A stretch of DNA of 64,000 nucleotides, taken from assembly GCF_032118995.1 (NCBI RefSeq), contig NC_092657.1, positions 193,391-257,390 of the forward strand, given 5' to 3'. Below are positions 22,101 to 37,100 of the stretch, piece after piece. The DNA is from Asterias amurensis. Taxonomy: Eukaryota; Echinodermata; Asteroidea; Forcipulatida; Asteriidae. The stretch's first letter is position 1, and every line of letters starts with the position of its first letter. Under the pieces are notes generated by a model. It ran no database searches. It worked only from the letters and a program-made list of their open reading frames with translations, and had not been told where the DNA came from. The translations under genes were made by a program, and so were the position numbers.

Positions 22101-25100
22101 AGGATTAACGACTCTCGCCAAACTCTCAGTCCCTCTCACCCAATGACATTACAAGCTAATTCTACCTGCCCAACGTTAGACTTGTCTACGGTCACTAAGA
22201 TGAGGATTTAGATGCAACTCTGCCTTTAGAGTCATTACTCACATATATAAATACTTGAACAAAGACTATTGCCAAAGTGAACGATTTAAGAACAGGGGTA
22301 GGCTAGGTTCCAAAACGAAACAGTCTAATTGTAAAACAATCTCAATTAGTATTGAAGTAGTGGTTGTAATTGCACCATTAACAACACTCCATTAATAAAT
22401 ATGAGCTGAAGATAAATTTAGTGCTTTCAAATCTTACAATTCCTGAGTCGCACACTATTTTGGTCAAACAAAAAATGTTTACTTAACATAAAGTGTCGGC
22501 TTCAGAAGCCATTATTACAGAATATTAACTATTGGCTAAGAAAGAACCTCTGAAATGAAAAGAAACAACTTACCAAAATCAGCATTGCAGAAATACTCCA
22601 CAATAGATGATGATGTAGCATCCTCATGGCACTGAGTAAAGAGAGATCCCACTGCTGCAACCATATCTTTTGAAAAACAATCAACTAAAATTAGACAGCC
22701 TCAACCTTGACTCAAACGGTAAGTCCAAGTTGTACAAAGGTATTAAAGAATTACACATACCCAGCCGGTTTATCAATGTATCATCTACTAAAGTATCTAT
22801 TACTACTTTGTGAGGAAAATCAAAGACAGCAACTCGTGTCCTTCTTCTCTTGAAGTAACGAACTGTTTTTTAAGATTAGAAGTAAGTGTTATCATACCGT
22901 GAAAGAGATTAAATGTTTTAATAGTTCTGGAGATGTGAGTTTTCAGTTTACCGGTCCTTGTCTATTAGTCTTTGGGTAATGTAGCTCAAACAGAAGTTTA
23001 AATCAGGATAAAAATCAACTTGACATAAAATCATCACAATTAGAGTTATTCAAAGTTATGCCTTTCTGTTTTTTAGTTTCTTTTTTAAACCCACTCCCCC
23101 TTGGGACCATGTCGCCCTTTGTGATTTCCAAAAATATTGTCAAACTAAACCACAAGAAGTCTAGGTCTACGACCTTGACAGAAGAGCAGACTACATCATG
23201 CACTAAAATGGCAGATATTAAGCTCATCTTGGTGTCTCTCTTTATGTCCGTTTACGATTAACAGAACTAGAAGAGATTGAAACCAAGATGGCCGTCAATG
23301 CTTAAAGAAATGTATTGAAATGACATCTTGCACATCGCGGAACGCACCTCCGCACATTGCGCGTCCACAAACATCCACCATTTTGGGAGTCAATGTGAGA
23401 CTTTTGAACGTTAGGTGGCAGCAGACTTACCTGGTAAATGTCCATTAATTACGTCGTTCTGAGCATGCGTACATTACCGAGAACAATGGATTTACCTGGT
23501 AAGTCTGCTGCCACCTAGAGTCTAAAACGTCTCACATGCCTTTGTGTACATGTTGACTACCAATGGCGGACATAATAAATTCATGTAAGTGCAATGCGCG
23601 TTGTGCACTGCGCGTTGTGCAAGGAGTCTATAAAGTGAACCTGCCTTTCATCGGACGGTCCTTGGAGACCATAGGGTAGCCGGTGGGAGCTAGAGCATTA
23701 GCATCTACATATCGTGAGAGAAATACAAGCAGAAAGAAAGAGATAAAGGGTGAAAGGTCAGGTTATCATATGGGGTCAGAGTTCATGACCAGATATCAGC
23801 CTTGTGTCAAAAAGGGGCGGGAAAATGTGACAAGATAAGAGTGAGGAATACAGTGTGGGTTGTCTGATTCGATTAAAGGAAAGTGTATGGAAGAAAGTTG
23901 ACTACATTATGAAGAAACAAATCTGATATCAATTAGCTATAAATAGACCCCAATACATTGGCCGCCATCTTTGATGAAACGTACACACGTGGAAGACTAT
24001 CATTGGCTGAGAGCCCGCGCAGCGCGCGTACACGCGTGTACTTTCCTACTGTGTATAATCAAAGATGGCAGTCAATGACGTCATGTGCAAATATCTAATA
24101 GTAAGTTGAAAATGAGTAAAAGGAGAATATTCAAAATAAGCAATACACCGCATATAAAAACTAAGAAATCTGTCAAAAAACAATTTCCAGTTAGATCTTT
24201 ACATATAAAATTTGTAACAAAAAAACATATAATACAAGTAAGCATTGGGAACCATTCTTTGTTATGCTTTCATATTACTTGGAGTAATAGGCCTACCCAA
24301 CTATTTCGGATCAAAATCATCACTTTGTTCTTTGACAACTGTTTCAGCAACTTTGTTTAGTTCCTAAAAAGTCCAGAGACCGGATGACCTTGTTCCCAAA
24401 GTTTATTGGGTCTTTAAACGCTCGTTTAACAGCAGCAACTTGTTCCCATTCCTGAACAAACAATGAACATTCATCATCAGTGCGCTAAGGTACAGAGGTC
24501 ATAGGTCATACCACAACACGTAAGCTTTTTAAGCCGCTGAGTAGAGTTACAGTGATGAATTGCCAATAACTGTTGATGCCAAATGCCGACTAAAAGAAGC
24601 TGACTAGGACCACTTCAGAGAAACTCAAGTTTGTTTATCAAATCATTGTCAAACTATGATGACATGTTTTAAAAACAAAATCTTCGGCCAAGTTTTAGAC
24701 CGCATTAACATTCCTTTATTTTTACATTCGTTTATTTAGATTTGCGAGTCATTTGGTACGTCATGTTTTGTAATTCAAAGCAGTGTTTATGAAATATTTT
24801 TAACGGGAAAGTTTATCCTTGTTTTTTTGTTTTTTGAGCTTTTGGTTCATCCTTGATGTTTTCAACAAGAACTCGCCCACAACCAATCACTCAAAAAAGT
24901 ATCTCTCGATACACTTCATGTTTTTGTTTACACATTTTTGTTCTCATTTTTTCCGTTTATATGCGCTCCTAAGTCTCGTTATTATCATATTGTTAGATTA
25001 ATAACTATACTGGTAAAATGAACATTTCTAATCAGTGAGTCTTTGTCTGGAAACTAGAATAAAAAAAAAAAAAAAAAAATATATATATCCATTTGTTCTT

Positions 25101-28100
25101 CATACTTCGCGTCCTTTCACTCAAACACAAATACACTCTAAACAGATGAACATTCACTTAATTTGTTCATGTGACAGTCAAAGTCGTGACACATACTCCT
25201 AGTTCTCATGTATCCGCTCCTCATACTCTGAAACCAACAGAATCTCCTTCCTTTTCCTCTTTCCATCTCAACTATTTGTAATTTCATAGAAATACATCAG
25301 ATTTCAATTTGAGGTGGGTCGAGTGCCAAGGAAAGTAGCGTCCTTAACTCTGTGTTTCCTTCTATCGATTTACCCCTGAATGGTAAGATATGGATCTCTG
25401 CTATTGTGGTACAACATGACTACCTCCATGGGTACACTGAGTTTCAGAAGGAGGTTTATCCAGAACCCCTTCATTTATAGTGATGATCAGCCAAACCTAC
25501 AGTTAAAGTAAAGTCTACTGGCATTCAGTAAAACGATTCTAAGCAATTTTCAATGGTTTCTTCCTCAAACCTACACTTACAAAACAAACTGGGTGAAATC
25601 TTGTACATGTTTGGCTGGTATTGTCAAATGTTGCTCTGTGAAATTCGAAGCGATAGTAGTGTTCCGCACTAAACTCCAATCAGCAGCCCCTTTAAGATTC
25701 AAACTATTAAGACGTGAGCTGACCGTAACCGTATCCCATTCCTTGTTGACATGCACTTCACAAGAATTTACCGCCACAGAAACATTTTCTAACAAATGAT
25801 AAATCTCATCTCACTTTCCAAGGCGATCGTGATCCTACATGAATAGAGTTTCTATCATTTTACTTTCCTTAAAGCAGATCTTGTAAACAAACTGTCCCGA
25901 TGGGAGCTGATTGTTAATACCAACTGCCATGTGTGCCCAGCTGTTCGAACCAGAAACATTCCAGTATAAATGCGTGTCATTTATGTTATGAGATTGTCTG
26001 CCACAAGCAGAAAATGTCACATAGCAACCTCATGGTAAATGTGCTCAACTTAAAGGTGAAACTTCTTGCAGGTTTTCCTTTAAAGGGGCAATGTCATCAT
26101 GATTGTAGATGCGCGCCAGTTGACCGTTACATCACAATTAAAAGCTTCAAAGGGCACCGTCATTATCGCGCGCATGTGTGCAGTAACGGAGTGATATGTC
26201 TGGCCACAGACTCGCACTGGTCACGACGACCGTGCCCCTTTAAAGGACTTGAGAATGTTAGTCATTTTAATTACGGCCTTGCTTAGTATGTGTTGATTTA
26301 TAATCAGACATCTACGTGAACAAGTTACAAGTAGCAGCTCATTAATCGCATACCGGCTGAGTGTCATACCTTGAGAAATGTTCTCAGAATGCGTTAGGAG
26401 GTTTTTAATTGTCGACCTAAATGGTAATGAATTCGAGAAGCACTCTGACATGTGGCAAAGCGAGCCTTGTTTAGGTGGTTTGTATCTTCAGTATGCATTC
26501 CCTTTGAGTTGGTAATCAGTTTACACGATCAGTTTACAGCATCTTATACTGATTTTATAGGAAGATGTTAATGACAAATTCCATTAAGAAACCCCTTTAT
26601 TGCGTTCTTGTCGTTTTGTTGGCACCTCAGTTGGAATGAGGGAAATAAATCCAAACATGTTCTCACGAAGGGCTTCTCATCACAACTCTAGGCAGCAAAC
26701 CACCGCACCGTACTCGCTAGAAAGCTTTCCCCGAGTTCCCCACTGGGTCCAGCCTTGTTTTTCGTTCAAGTCTCCCGTTGACACCCTCGTGATTAATGAC
26801 AAGTAACCCCGTAATGTGCTCATGATTGAGCAGCAACCTAATTTGTCACACACCTGGCTTTCTAAACTGGCTAATGACTTTAGAAAAGGGTCAGTAAGGT
26901 TTCTTATTCAATTTGGCCAATCTCTAATCGTGGGTTAAACCCCTATGAACCAGAAAGTAGAATGGCTGTTTACAAGAGGTCTTCGTGTTACATTGTGTAT
27001 CTGGACCTATAGTTCTTGAATCTTGGGAGCTGATACATCTGCCATGAGCTCGACTGCATTAAAGAATCAATTATCGTCTACAGGTTTGTAACAAAACAGA
27101 AATCACGAACACTGTCTGCGACTATTTTGTTAACTCCGCTAATCCTATATAATACCTTTAAGATGCACCCTTTTGCAAAACATAATCCTGGGTAGACAGT
27201 AACAAATATTAGTATTATCCCAAACTATAGCCTTGTATAACCTCTAACCATACACAACAGGTACCGGATCATCTCTATCCCCCGGCAGTATCCATAGCAA
27301 CCCTAATCTTCAATCCCCCCTAATATTTCAACAACCAAACCACTCCTGTTCCGGAGGAGAGAGGGGCACACCCCGGGCCAGAAAATATTTCAGTTTAAAA
27401 AAAAATTAACTTTCGTCATAATTGGTATCTTTGTGGTAGTTTTTAAACAAACCAAAGTATTCCAGTTAGTCAGGTTAATTCTTGCAGTTCATGTGTTTGA
27501 TGGTCCATCGATGGTACGTGATAGGTCTCAGCCTTAAATTGTAATCTTTATGTTACTAAATATTCTGTTTCCTGACTCTTGCTTTTTAAGTGAAATATAT
27601 TTCATCATCCAGTCGGGCCAGGCAGGAAAACCAATTTAAGCGCGTAGTTGCCTGTAGGTTTCAACCTGTTTAAAGGTAAAGTGTAAGGTCCATGCTTAGG
27701 ATTTTGGTTTTTCTTTGAACAGTCGTGCTGTTTTCTTGCAGTTATTGTTTCGTCAGTTAATGCTTAATAATGTGATTAAAGGTGAAGGCCCATCTCTGTA
27801 AACTGCTTTTGTTTGTATTCTAACCACATGACAAGGAATTATAAAACATGTAGATTTATCGATCGATTGAAACCTCTTGATATCTCCTTTAAACATTCAA
27901 AACACTTGAAAAGTATTCCACGCATGTTCAACGTAATTGGCATCACTTTGCTAGTAGTTCCTTGGTAGTGAAATTAAATGACGCGTGCACTAATTGGCAA
28001 TTAAGGGAAATATTTATTCATTTATTTAATCTGTGTTTAGAAGTCGGATGTATAGACATCAATTTAAATAAAGGAGCCACACATAATGTTAGTCAGTCAG

Positions 28101-31100
28101 AATGTAATAAATGCATCCAGGCCTAACAAATGTAAACCACTAAAGTTGCTTTGCATGATTTTTTTGCGAAAATTCGGTTAGAGTGGCGCTCTTGTTTATT
28201 AAGACCAAAGATCACATAGTTCAACCTCGACTAATCCGTTGGTTTAGATCATTAAACCACGGTCTAGTTAACCAAATATCCTCTAGTTAAACCACGACTA
28301 ATCCGTTGGTTAAGATCATCTGGTTTATGTACAGTCTGATATGGTGAACCAAATATCTTCTAGTTAAACCTCGGATAATCCTTTATCCTCTGGTAATATC
28401 AGTCAGCTGGTTAACCAACATCCTCTTCTCATAAACCACGGATAATTATGTAATTATCTGGTTAAACAGTAGTTTGGTTAAACCAATAACCATGGTTAAA
28501 CCCAAGTACCAGCACCCACTGGTCACTAACGGTCATCACACGGTTATGGGAAGTGTGGTCTACGTGTAGACTTTGGGTCAACTACAAATTACTGAAGGCA
28601 TATTGAGCAAATAAAGATGAATGGTAACTCCCATAGGAGAATGGGACCACCTCCGAGCTGGTACTCACAGAACGACAAGTGGTCTGACCTCCAGACTTCT
28701 ACCGGTTCATTCTATTGTCTGGAATACACTTGTTAATGAATAACATCAATGCAAGACGGATGTAACTATTGCTTTATACAAAACCTAAACTGAGGTTTCG
28801 TCTTTAACAGTCTAGTCAAGGTGCACATGTGGATTATCATTAGACCAAATTGCCATATATTATGATTAGGGACATCTGTTTCAAGAACTACTAAACATAA
28901 ATTATGCTCAAAGTGTGTTTGCAACATCGATTCATTGGTTATAGAGGTTTGCAACATCGATTCATTGGTTAAGAGGTTTGCAACATCGATTCATTGGTTA
29001 AGAGGTTTGCAACATCGATTCATTGGTTAAGAGGTTTGCAACATCGATTCATTGGTTAAGAGGTTTGCAACATCGATTCATTGGTTAAGAGGTTTGCAAC
29101 ATCGATTCATTGGTTAAGAGGTTTGCAACATCGATTCATTGGTTAAGAGGTTTGCAACATCGATTCATTGGTTAAGAGGTTTGCAACATCGATTCATTGG
29201 TTAAGAGGTTTGCAACATCGAGTCATTGGTTAAGAGGTTTGCAACATCGAGTCATTGGTTAAGAGGTTTGCAACATCGATTCATTGGTTAAGAGGTTTGC
29301 AACATCGAGTCATTGGTTAAGAGGTTTGCGATATCGATTCATTGGTTAAGAGGTTTGCGATATCGATTCATTGGTTAAGAGGTTTGCAACATCGATTCAT
29401 TGGTTAAGAGGTTTGCAACATCGATTCATTGGTTAAGAAGTTTGCAACATCGATTCATTGGTTAAGAGGTTTGCGATATCGATTAATTGGTTAGAGAAGA
29501 CTGGAGAGTTGCGAACTTGTGACCAACTTCAACCATGGGGGGAACTTCAACCGATTAAAATAATACGCAACACGTTTAAATACGCCACGTGACATACAAT
29601 GTTCCACAGAGTGTTGTAATCGTGCTTAATTAAAACTCAAGTTTCTTTCAGAATATGTTAGACTGTCACATGACATTACATCATTCATACGTCCATACAA
29701 TAATCCAAGAATTGCATGACAATCTAAAATAATTATAGAAAAAAAAGATTAATTAAAAGTACATTCCAATCAGATTGGGATTGTCAGATTTTCAGCTCAG
29801 AACTTTTCAGTAAAACTTCAGCCAAAGATTACCCCCAAGGAATTCCGTCATATTTCCCCAAACATTAAAATTATATGATCCATCATAGAAATGGCGCCAT
29901 AATGCTGGCGTATTCCCACATGTCTCATCTCTGGGCTCCAATTCCCCCTTCAACCCCCCTTCAAGAAGAAAACTCCTGCCAATGTGAGTTCCTGCCAATC
30001 GAAGGACGCCTCAAACCCCCTTCTCCTCAAACGAAAATGACTCTGTTTGGTTAAAAGCGCGGCAATATTTGGCGCCATAACACCGTGACGTCATCCTTAG
30101 GAAGACAAGATGGTCGCTCCGTGCACTTTTATAGGAGCCACAACTAACTCGTGTGTGTTGAGTCAACATCAACTTTAATCAAGAGACTTGTATGCCAAAT
30201 ACGGTTTATCATTATTTCACGTTAAATCTTAAGAAAAACCAAGTAAAACCAGGAAAATTAATACGGTGACAAAAAGGTTGTTGTCTTTAAAATACCACAT
30301 CACTTTTAGTACCACATGTAAAGTTTATGAAACACAAGAGCTCAAAACAACGTTTTGAACATTATAACACTAAAAAGGCCAACGGCACAATGAACCATTT
30401 ACACTGCCCCTGGAAAATTACAGCCCATAAGCGGCAACCAAGCGGGCAGAAGAGAATAACACAGAAGGGAAATACTTGGCATTAGTAATAGCCGGTATTC
30501 TAAATAAGACTTCAACCTGAACCTCTCAACCACAATGTCTGGTCTGTGAAATCTCGTCGATTGACGTATGGTCTCGCGGGAATTACTTTAGTAAACTAAC
30601 GACTTGTCTAGCTTTGGGCAATTCTTCGTGTGTGTGGGTTAATGCTAAGTTCAGTTGCTGGATGTGATTCCTTGTTGAGCGGGAAGACCAATTCCCCATG
30701 AGCGGCCATAATCTTCACCCATTGTAAGAATTGCAACTAAGATCCACAACCTTTGACAAGACATCATTTGTGACAGGAAAGTTACCAAGATGACAACGAC
30801 CCGATGACATAGAGGTGGTGTCTCAAACGACCCAATACTTTAGTTAAAACGACAATAACAAAATCAGTGTATGTATACAAGTGATCATTTTAACCAAACT
30901 ACAGCAACAGCAAAAATAGCTGATTGCTGTCTAGGCAGACAGGCAATATAGAGGCAATGTTCGTGACAGTAACGTCTCTGAACATGACAGTGACACGATG
31001 ACATGTGTGACTCAAGTCCCAACTCAGAGCCAAACCACAACCAATGACACAAAGTGTAGTTATACCCAGGTTACCTGGTGAGTCATTCCACTGCAGTCCA

Positions 31101-34100
31101 TGGAGACCAATGAATTATCGTTTGAGTCTCTGATGACAGATACATGAATATGAAACCCACAATACAAGACTCCATTTGACAACACACCACGATGGTGAAA
31201 GCAGATAACTCAATACACCCCATGCATTGGCCGCCATCTGTGACGAAATCTGCACGCATGAAAGGCTATCATTGGCTGAGAGTGGAGTCGTGCGCAGCGC
31301 GTACACGCGTGCCGTTTTCAAAATGGCGGTCACTGTTGTCATGTGCAATTCGTGTATTTAAATTGACAATACTCACAAATCCCTTACAAGATCACTTCTA
31401 ATAGTAGACGCATTCTGAAGCACAATTTTGTAACAAAGTTCTTCAAAGACAAGAATTGTCAATTTTATCTACGGTATAGATCAATGGCATAATGACCCTG
31501 TCTTACGACACAGGGGTGGATTTCACAAAGAGTTAAGACTAGTCTTATCTCGAGTAAGGACGAGTTACTCGTCGTTAGTTACTCGTCCTTATTTAGGACT
31601 AGCCATAAGTTTTTAATATCTCCTAGGACTAGTCCTAAGTTAGGACTAGTCCTAAAACTCTTTGTGAAATCGACACCAGGACTGGCATATTATACCCATA
31701 TCAATTAGTCATCGACTCATCCCCCCCCCCCCCAATACGGACAGCCCCTAGCCCGACTGAAGTCCCCAATCGTCCCATCTTGGCACCACGACTACGACTC
31801 TAAAGGATAATCAGTAAGATACAGGTTACTAGAACCGGATAAACCTGTTCGGTGTGAGCCTCATAGCACTCTGGGTTAAAACCGAAAGGAACGACAGGTT
31901 AAAGGCCGTGGACACTATTGGTAATTACTCAAAAATAATTATAAGCGTAAACCTTTCTTGGTGACGAGTAATGGGGAGAGGTTGATGGTCTAAAACATTG
32001 TGAGAAACGGCTCCCTCTAAAGTGACATAGTTTTCGAGAAAGAAGTAATTTTCCACGAATTTGATTTCGAGACCTCAGATTTAGAACTTGAGGTCTCAAA
32101 ATCAACCATCTAAACGCACACAACTTCGTGTGACAAGGGTGGTTCTTCTTTCATTATTATCTCGCAAGTTCGATGACCGATTGAGCTCAAATGTTCACAG
32201 GTTTGTTATTTTATGCATCGCTGAGATACACCAACTGTGAAGGCTAGTCTTTGACAATTACCAATAGTGTCCACTGCCTTTAATTATAACCTTCATGATG
32301 TATTTAGGAAGGGGCTTTTTATATGAGACCATGATTTACATGGGGTATAAGTCAAGGTTAAAGGTTTGCGTTATAATTCAGGAATCCTTGCATACAAACT
32401 ATCAAAAGGGGGGGGGGTAGGGAAAACACACGAATGATTTGCTTAAGTATTATATCAAGAAATAACTGCATCTCAATATCTTAATATCTACCATTAGTTT
32501 GATATGATAGAAAAAGGTGTATAAGATCGAGTATGACAAGTATTTGAAAAGCAACCATTGATTTTCAGAGCATTTAGTTATAATTTGAGAAGAGTTCCTC
32601 TTTTCCCAAGCCCATACTATTATTTGCTTTTTTGAAAGATTAATTAGAACTCGAAAAGTATCTCGGCGCGCTTTGGTCGTTAATAAAAAAAAAACATAGG
32701 GTAGCCCCGGAGGGACATCACAAATCGCATACATACGGTAGCCCTGAAGGGACATCACAAATCGCATGGTATGGACTGCAATCAATGTAATATTTTACCA
32801 GAAACAACTGTCAAACTGTCCCTTTAAGAGAGCCACTTGCCGAGAGATCGTCTCTGTCGAGTGATGTTTTCAAAGGCAGTGGCCGGTTGACAAAGAAGCA
32901 GGTCATTTGAAGAATGCAGGGGTCATGTGAGGTCAATGAACCGGAAGGGATTAATGGAGGATGTGTTCCGGTCAGGGCAGCGGTCTGCCGCTGAGGGACA
33001 CTTCATCTCCACGTCTGCACTAACTCTTTGTCTACAGTTTTTTGAAGTGTCAAGTGTTTGCTTGAGGGAAGGGTTAGTAAAGCGTTTCTTTTGCAATCAG
33101 ACGAACGATCAAACTGATATTTAACATAGGCTCACTTGCAGTTAATAAATTATTATGGTAATTTTTAACTTAAGTTTCTATTGCCATGCCTGTAATTGGT
33201 GGTTTTTTCACTGTTGGTATGATGCAATACAAACAATAATAAATAACCCAAATTCAGTGTCATGCAGAAATATTCGATGTACTCGTGTATTAAGTTATCA
33301 AACAATTCTCCCAGTATCAAGGATCTAAAACTGGAAGGAAATTGCTTCCCATTTGAAGCTTTTGAAATTTCTTCTACAGCAACACCGAGCTCAGTTATCA
33401 AATAACAACCTTTACAGCCCAAGTACGATGTCAGCATGCTGCTACAAACCATGGCTGACCCCTTTTTAGAAACGAACCTTCCAGCACAAGTTACTATTAT
33501 GTGACCGACTCAGTCTGTAACCAGAACACACAACTCCCAGGAGAATTTCATTCCAGATAAAACATCTCCAGTCTCCACAGAACTCCTGGCTTAAATTTCA
33601 GTTCATGAAGAACCAGTGGATAAAAGATCAATACATGTTTTGCATTTTACTTTGCCAGTATATGTCAAAAATATATAACCACCTCCACACCCGATTAAAA
33701 AATAAACGAATAACAAGAAGACAACTGTACACAAGATTTCTCACAATTTAAAAACCATTTGGTGCAGACATTTTAATGCAAGGTTACACTGAGGGATGTA
33801 TCATTGGATGAAATCGAGCTTACGCGAACTGAATGATGTATTGTTACCTTCATCTTCATCCATTTTCTTCAAGACAAGAGTTCAAAGAACCTTGCATCTT
33901 GCCCTAGATCAATTTTCTACAATTCTATACCTGACTTGTTTAGTGGATGCTATTTATGGTGATGCCAAGGAAGGATAGTAATTCGTAAACGTCTGTGAGA
34001 CGTCCAGGGTGGCAGGGTTCAAGCTGCATGTCTTAAGTATCTTAAAGATGTTTTGAGCCTCCTCCTTGGGGTATACAGAGATAAATTATGCTTCTTGGGC

Positions 34101-37100
34101 CTCAGGGAATGTCAATCATGTTTGACAGGCGTGTTTTTTCGTCTTGATGGCCTTGCCAGAATACTTTCTGCGTCAATTAGACATGAGATTATCTTAATGA
34201 TGGTCGGAACCCTCATCACTTTTACAAACAAATACAAAGTCTGTAATCTTTGCGCTCATGAGTAAAATTGTTTAACAAGTTTCAATTTTAAAGCTTAATA
34301 TTGGCTTCTGCTTTTCTTGATGCGCGGTTTCAAGTTGAAAGAGTTACCCAATTATGCTGTAACACTTCAAGAAACGTGTTTGAAATTAGTTTGCTAAGAC
34401 CAGTTGCCTCCAGTGCTCCACAACAATCAGACACAATTGGACACATAGACACTTTTCTTCACAAAAGTGAGCCATTTCAAAATACTAGAATGCTTATAAG
34501 TTCACAAGCTCACATGTGCGAAGCTAGCGGTGGATCTGAGAAGAGGTGGTTTCAGCTTGACGTTTCGACCGGTGTGCTCTCATGGATAAGTTAAGTTACT
34601 TTCACGTCTAAAAAAGACTAGAAAATTATAGTCGAATTTAGAGTTTCCTGTATCTGATAATTTGGTTGGGAAGAATTCACTCTCAGCCTCATGGCCAATG
34701 TCAAGATAACGATGGAGTCACCAATTATATCCACTGAAAACCTCTCATCGGATAAGATTTAATTTATGGAGTCGATAAATTTAGAAGACATGCACTTCTC
34801 TTTAATCCTTGTAATTGAACAAATGTAACTAAATTAATTAGTTGTTACTGTAGATAGGCATATACAGGAACACATATCCATTTGGGACTAATAATATACA
34901 GAGTTAAATTGTTTGGTAGGGTTAAAAACAAACTCGAAATCATGTTAGTTTGTCAGATAAGAATTGATGTCTATAACTTATTTTTATGGGATGAAAATTG
35001 TCACCACTGATGATGAAAAGTTCTTAATGACAACGTTTTATCATTTTATTATTTTGCGAACTCTGTAGGCATCCAGCTTGAGTTGCTCTGTATAACCCTT
35101 GTATCTTTGAATTGTAACCCACGGTCTTGTAACCAACAGCAAACACCTTTTTGGAAAACCATAAATACCCCATCCCCATCAGATATCCACGAAAGAGTCC
35201 GACCCGACCCAAGGAGCTGTCCCGTTTGTCTTCACCACTTGACTTCTTAAGATTTGTTTAACGTCGATAATGTCCTAATGGTATAACGAAAACAAGAAAT
35301 CGATTGACTTCAAGATGCAAGTATTTTTACGTTGACATGACATGAAACATTTTACCAAACACCCTTTAGATCTAGTCCCATATGAGAAGGCATCCGGTCG
35401 GCACAACCCTCTCACTTTGAAGTCCATTCCCTCGCGCCATTTTATTGTTCCATATGTTTATCTTCACAGTATTTCTAGACCAGCCGTAAAAAAATCCTCC
35501 CCCAAAATAATAGCCTTTGGACAAAGCGCTAACCTTTCTTCAGGGCCGGGAAATAGAAAGTCTACATTTTGTTGTTTGCTTCCAATGTATTCTGTGAAGG
35601 TCTTTTATCTCTTGTGATGGTGTAACCAAACTATTGTGTAATGTGTTGAGATAAGACATAGTGAATCACTGCTTGATTCCCGCCTACGTGTTATGTAGAG
35701 TATAGGAGGTGACAGGCAATTAGTACACTTCTTTTGAACAACCCGAAAGCTATTATTTCGATGTTTGGAGAGATATGGCGGAGCAAATCAAAGGCTGGAG
35801 TGACTAATGATGTTTTAGGGTAGGGTGTAACAATGGGAGGTAGCCCTTAAGGGGGGTAAAGCACCCCCTCTCCGGCTTAGCTAAAGGGTCCTTAACAGAC
35901 TCTCAATACATTCCTGATGACCACAAAGATGTCCAGACAAGACGATAAGAACCTCTTTTCATATTCCTTCAAAGTACAAGATGTTCTCAACTTGCAGACA
36001 AACGTGTCTCATCTCTTGGGAATTTCTGGTAAATTTAATTGGACAGGAGTTTGAAAGGATAAAGGATTTGGGGATATCAGTGGATTTCCGGGTTCTATGT
36101 TTCTCTAAGAGGTTGCGGATTACTCAATATAAAGGCAGAACAAAAATAACGGATTTGTACAAAATGATAAGTGATTAAGAGATACTTTTGTCGACACTTA
36201 CAGAACGTAACGTTCTCAAGAAAACATGATTAATTAGCATCAGATAAGTGATGAGTTGACAGGTTTTAAGAAGATGTGACAAGTTGTGTGGGAACTTCAA
36301 TTCTTGATCAAAAACGTTTACAATTCTGTCACTAATTGCCCAACGATTGTGACATTTTACTGCACAAGAAAACATTTAAATATTTTGTCATTTTGTTTAC
36401 ATTTTACTAGATTTATAGAAACCATTTAGGCCTAATTGTCTTGGGTTATTTCTTCAATTGTGATGTGTTATCGTTAATTGCATGATTCCCCAAATGTTCC
36501 GATCAATTTAACAACTGAGAGGTGATTTTGTTTCTTCAAATAGCTCGAGAAATTAAAGAGTATTTCTTCACAATAAAGGGTAAAATATAAAACCGAAATG
36601 TACACTGTACACACACCTTTCGGAAATTACAGAAAGTAGGCCACACAAAGTCAAATCACCAAAATAAAACCATTGCGTGCAGAATCGAGCCTCTAAATGC
36701 AACAGGGCATGCATTAGTCACATTAGATTTCCTGACAGTCGTTAATGAAAGTAAGTCGACGAGATATTGGCATATGTACCTGTTACATCAGTGCCTAAAG
36801 CCTTGAGAAACGTCTGCACAAACCTTACGCAATAATGAATATGTATGTCTAAAGTAACTCGAAGTGACGTTACTCGGTAGGCCTCACATATATTAATCAT
36901 CTCGGTTCATTCGATTCAATGCCACAATTTAAGGTCGATTATACTTCTTTCCATCTCGGTTCCCACTTCCAAAAATGTAATAACTATTTTATTCGGCTAA
37001 TATTCCAACAATCAGAAAATACAATTTATACGGACACGATATGTATATAGTACAATAAACAATAAGCTTCACCAGTCTTGTGACACCATTTATAAACCAA

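Larger units (their letters stand above)
16108..22573 (-). other. SFRP intron 2
   Basis: This 6.5-kb intron has canonical ends. It contains a SINE, a 1.35-kb DNA transposon, a full palindromic MITE and the 52-bp array. The segments 16360-17440 and 21210-22570 show nothing I can name. Confidence 0.85.

Noticed and set aside
28917..29493. CRISPR array
   Set aside because: Units follow one another head to tail without unique spacers, in a clearly animal genome.
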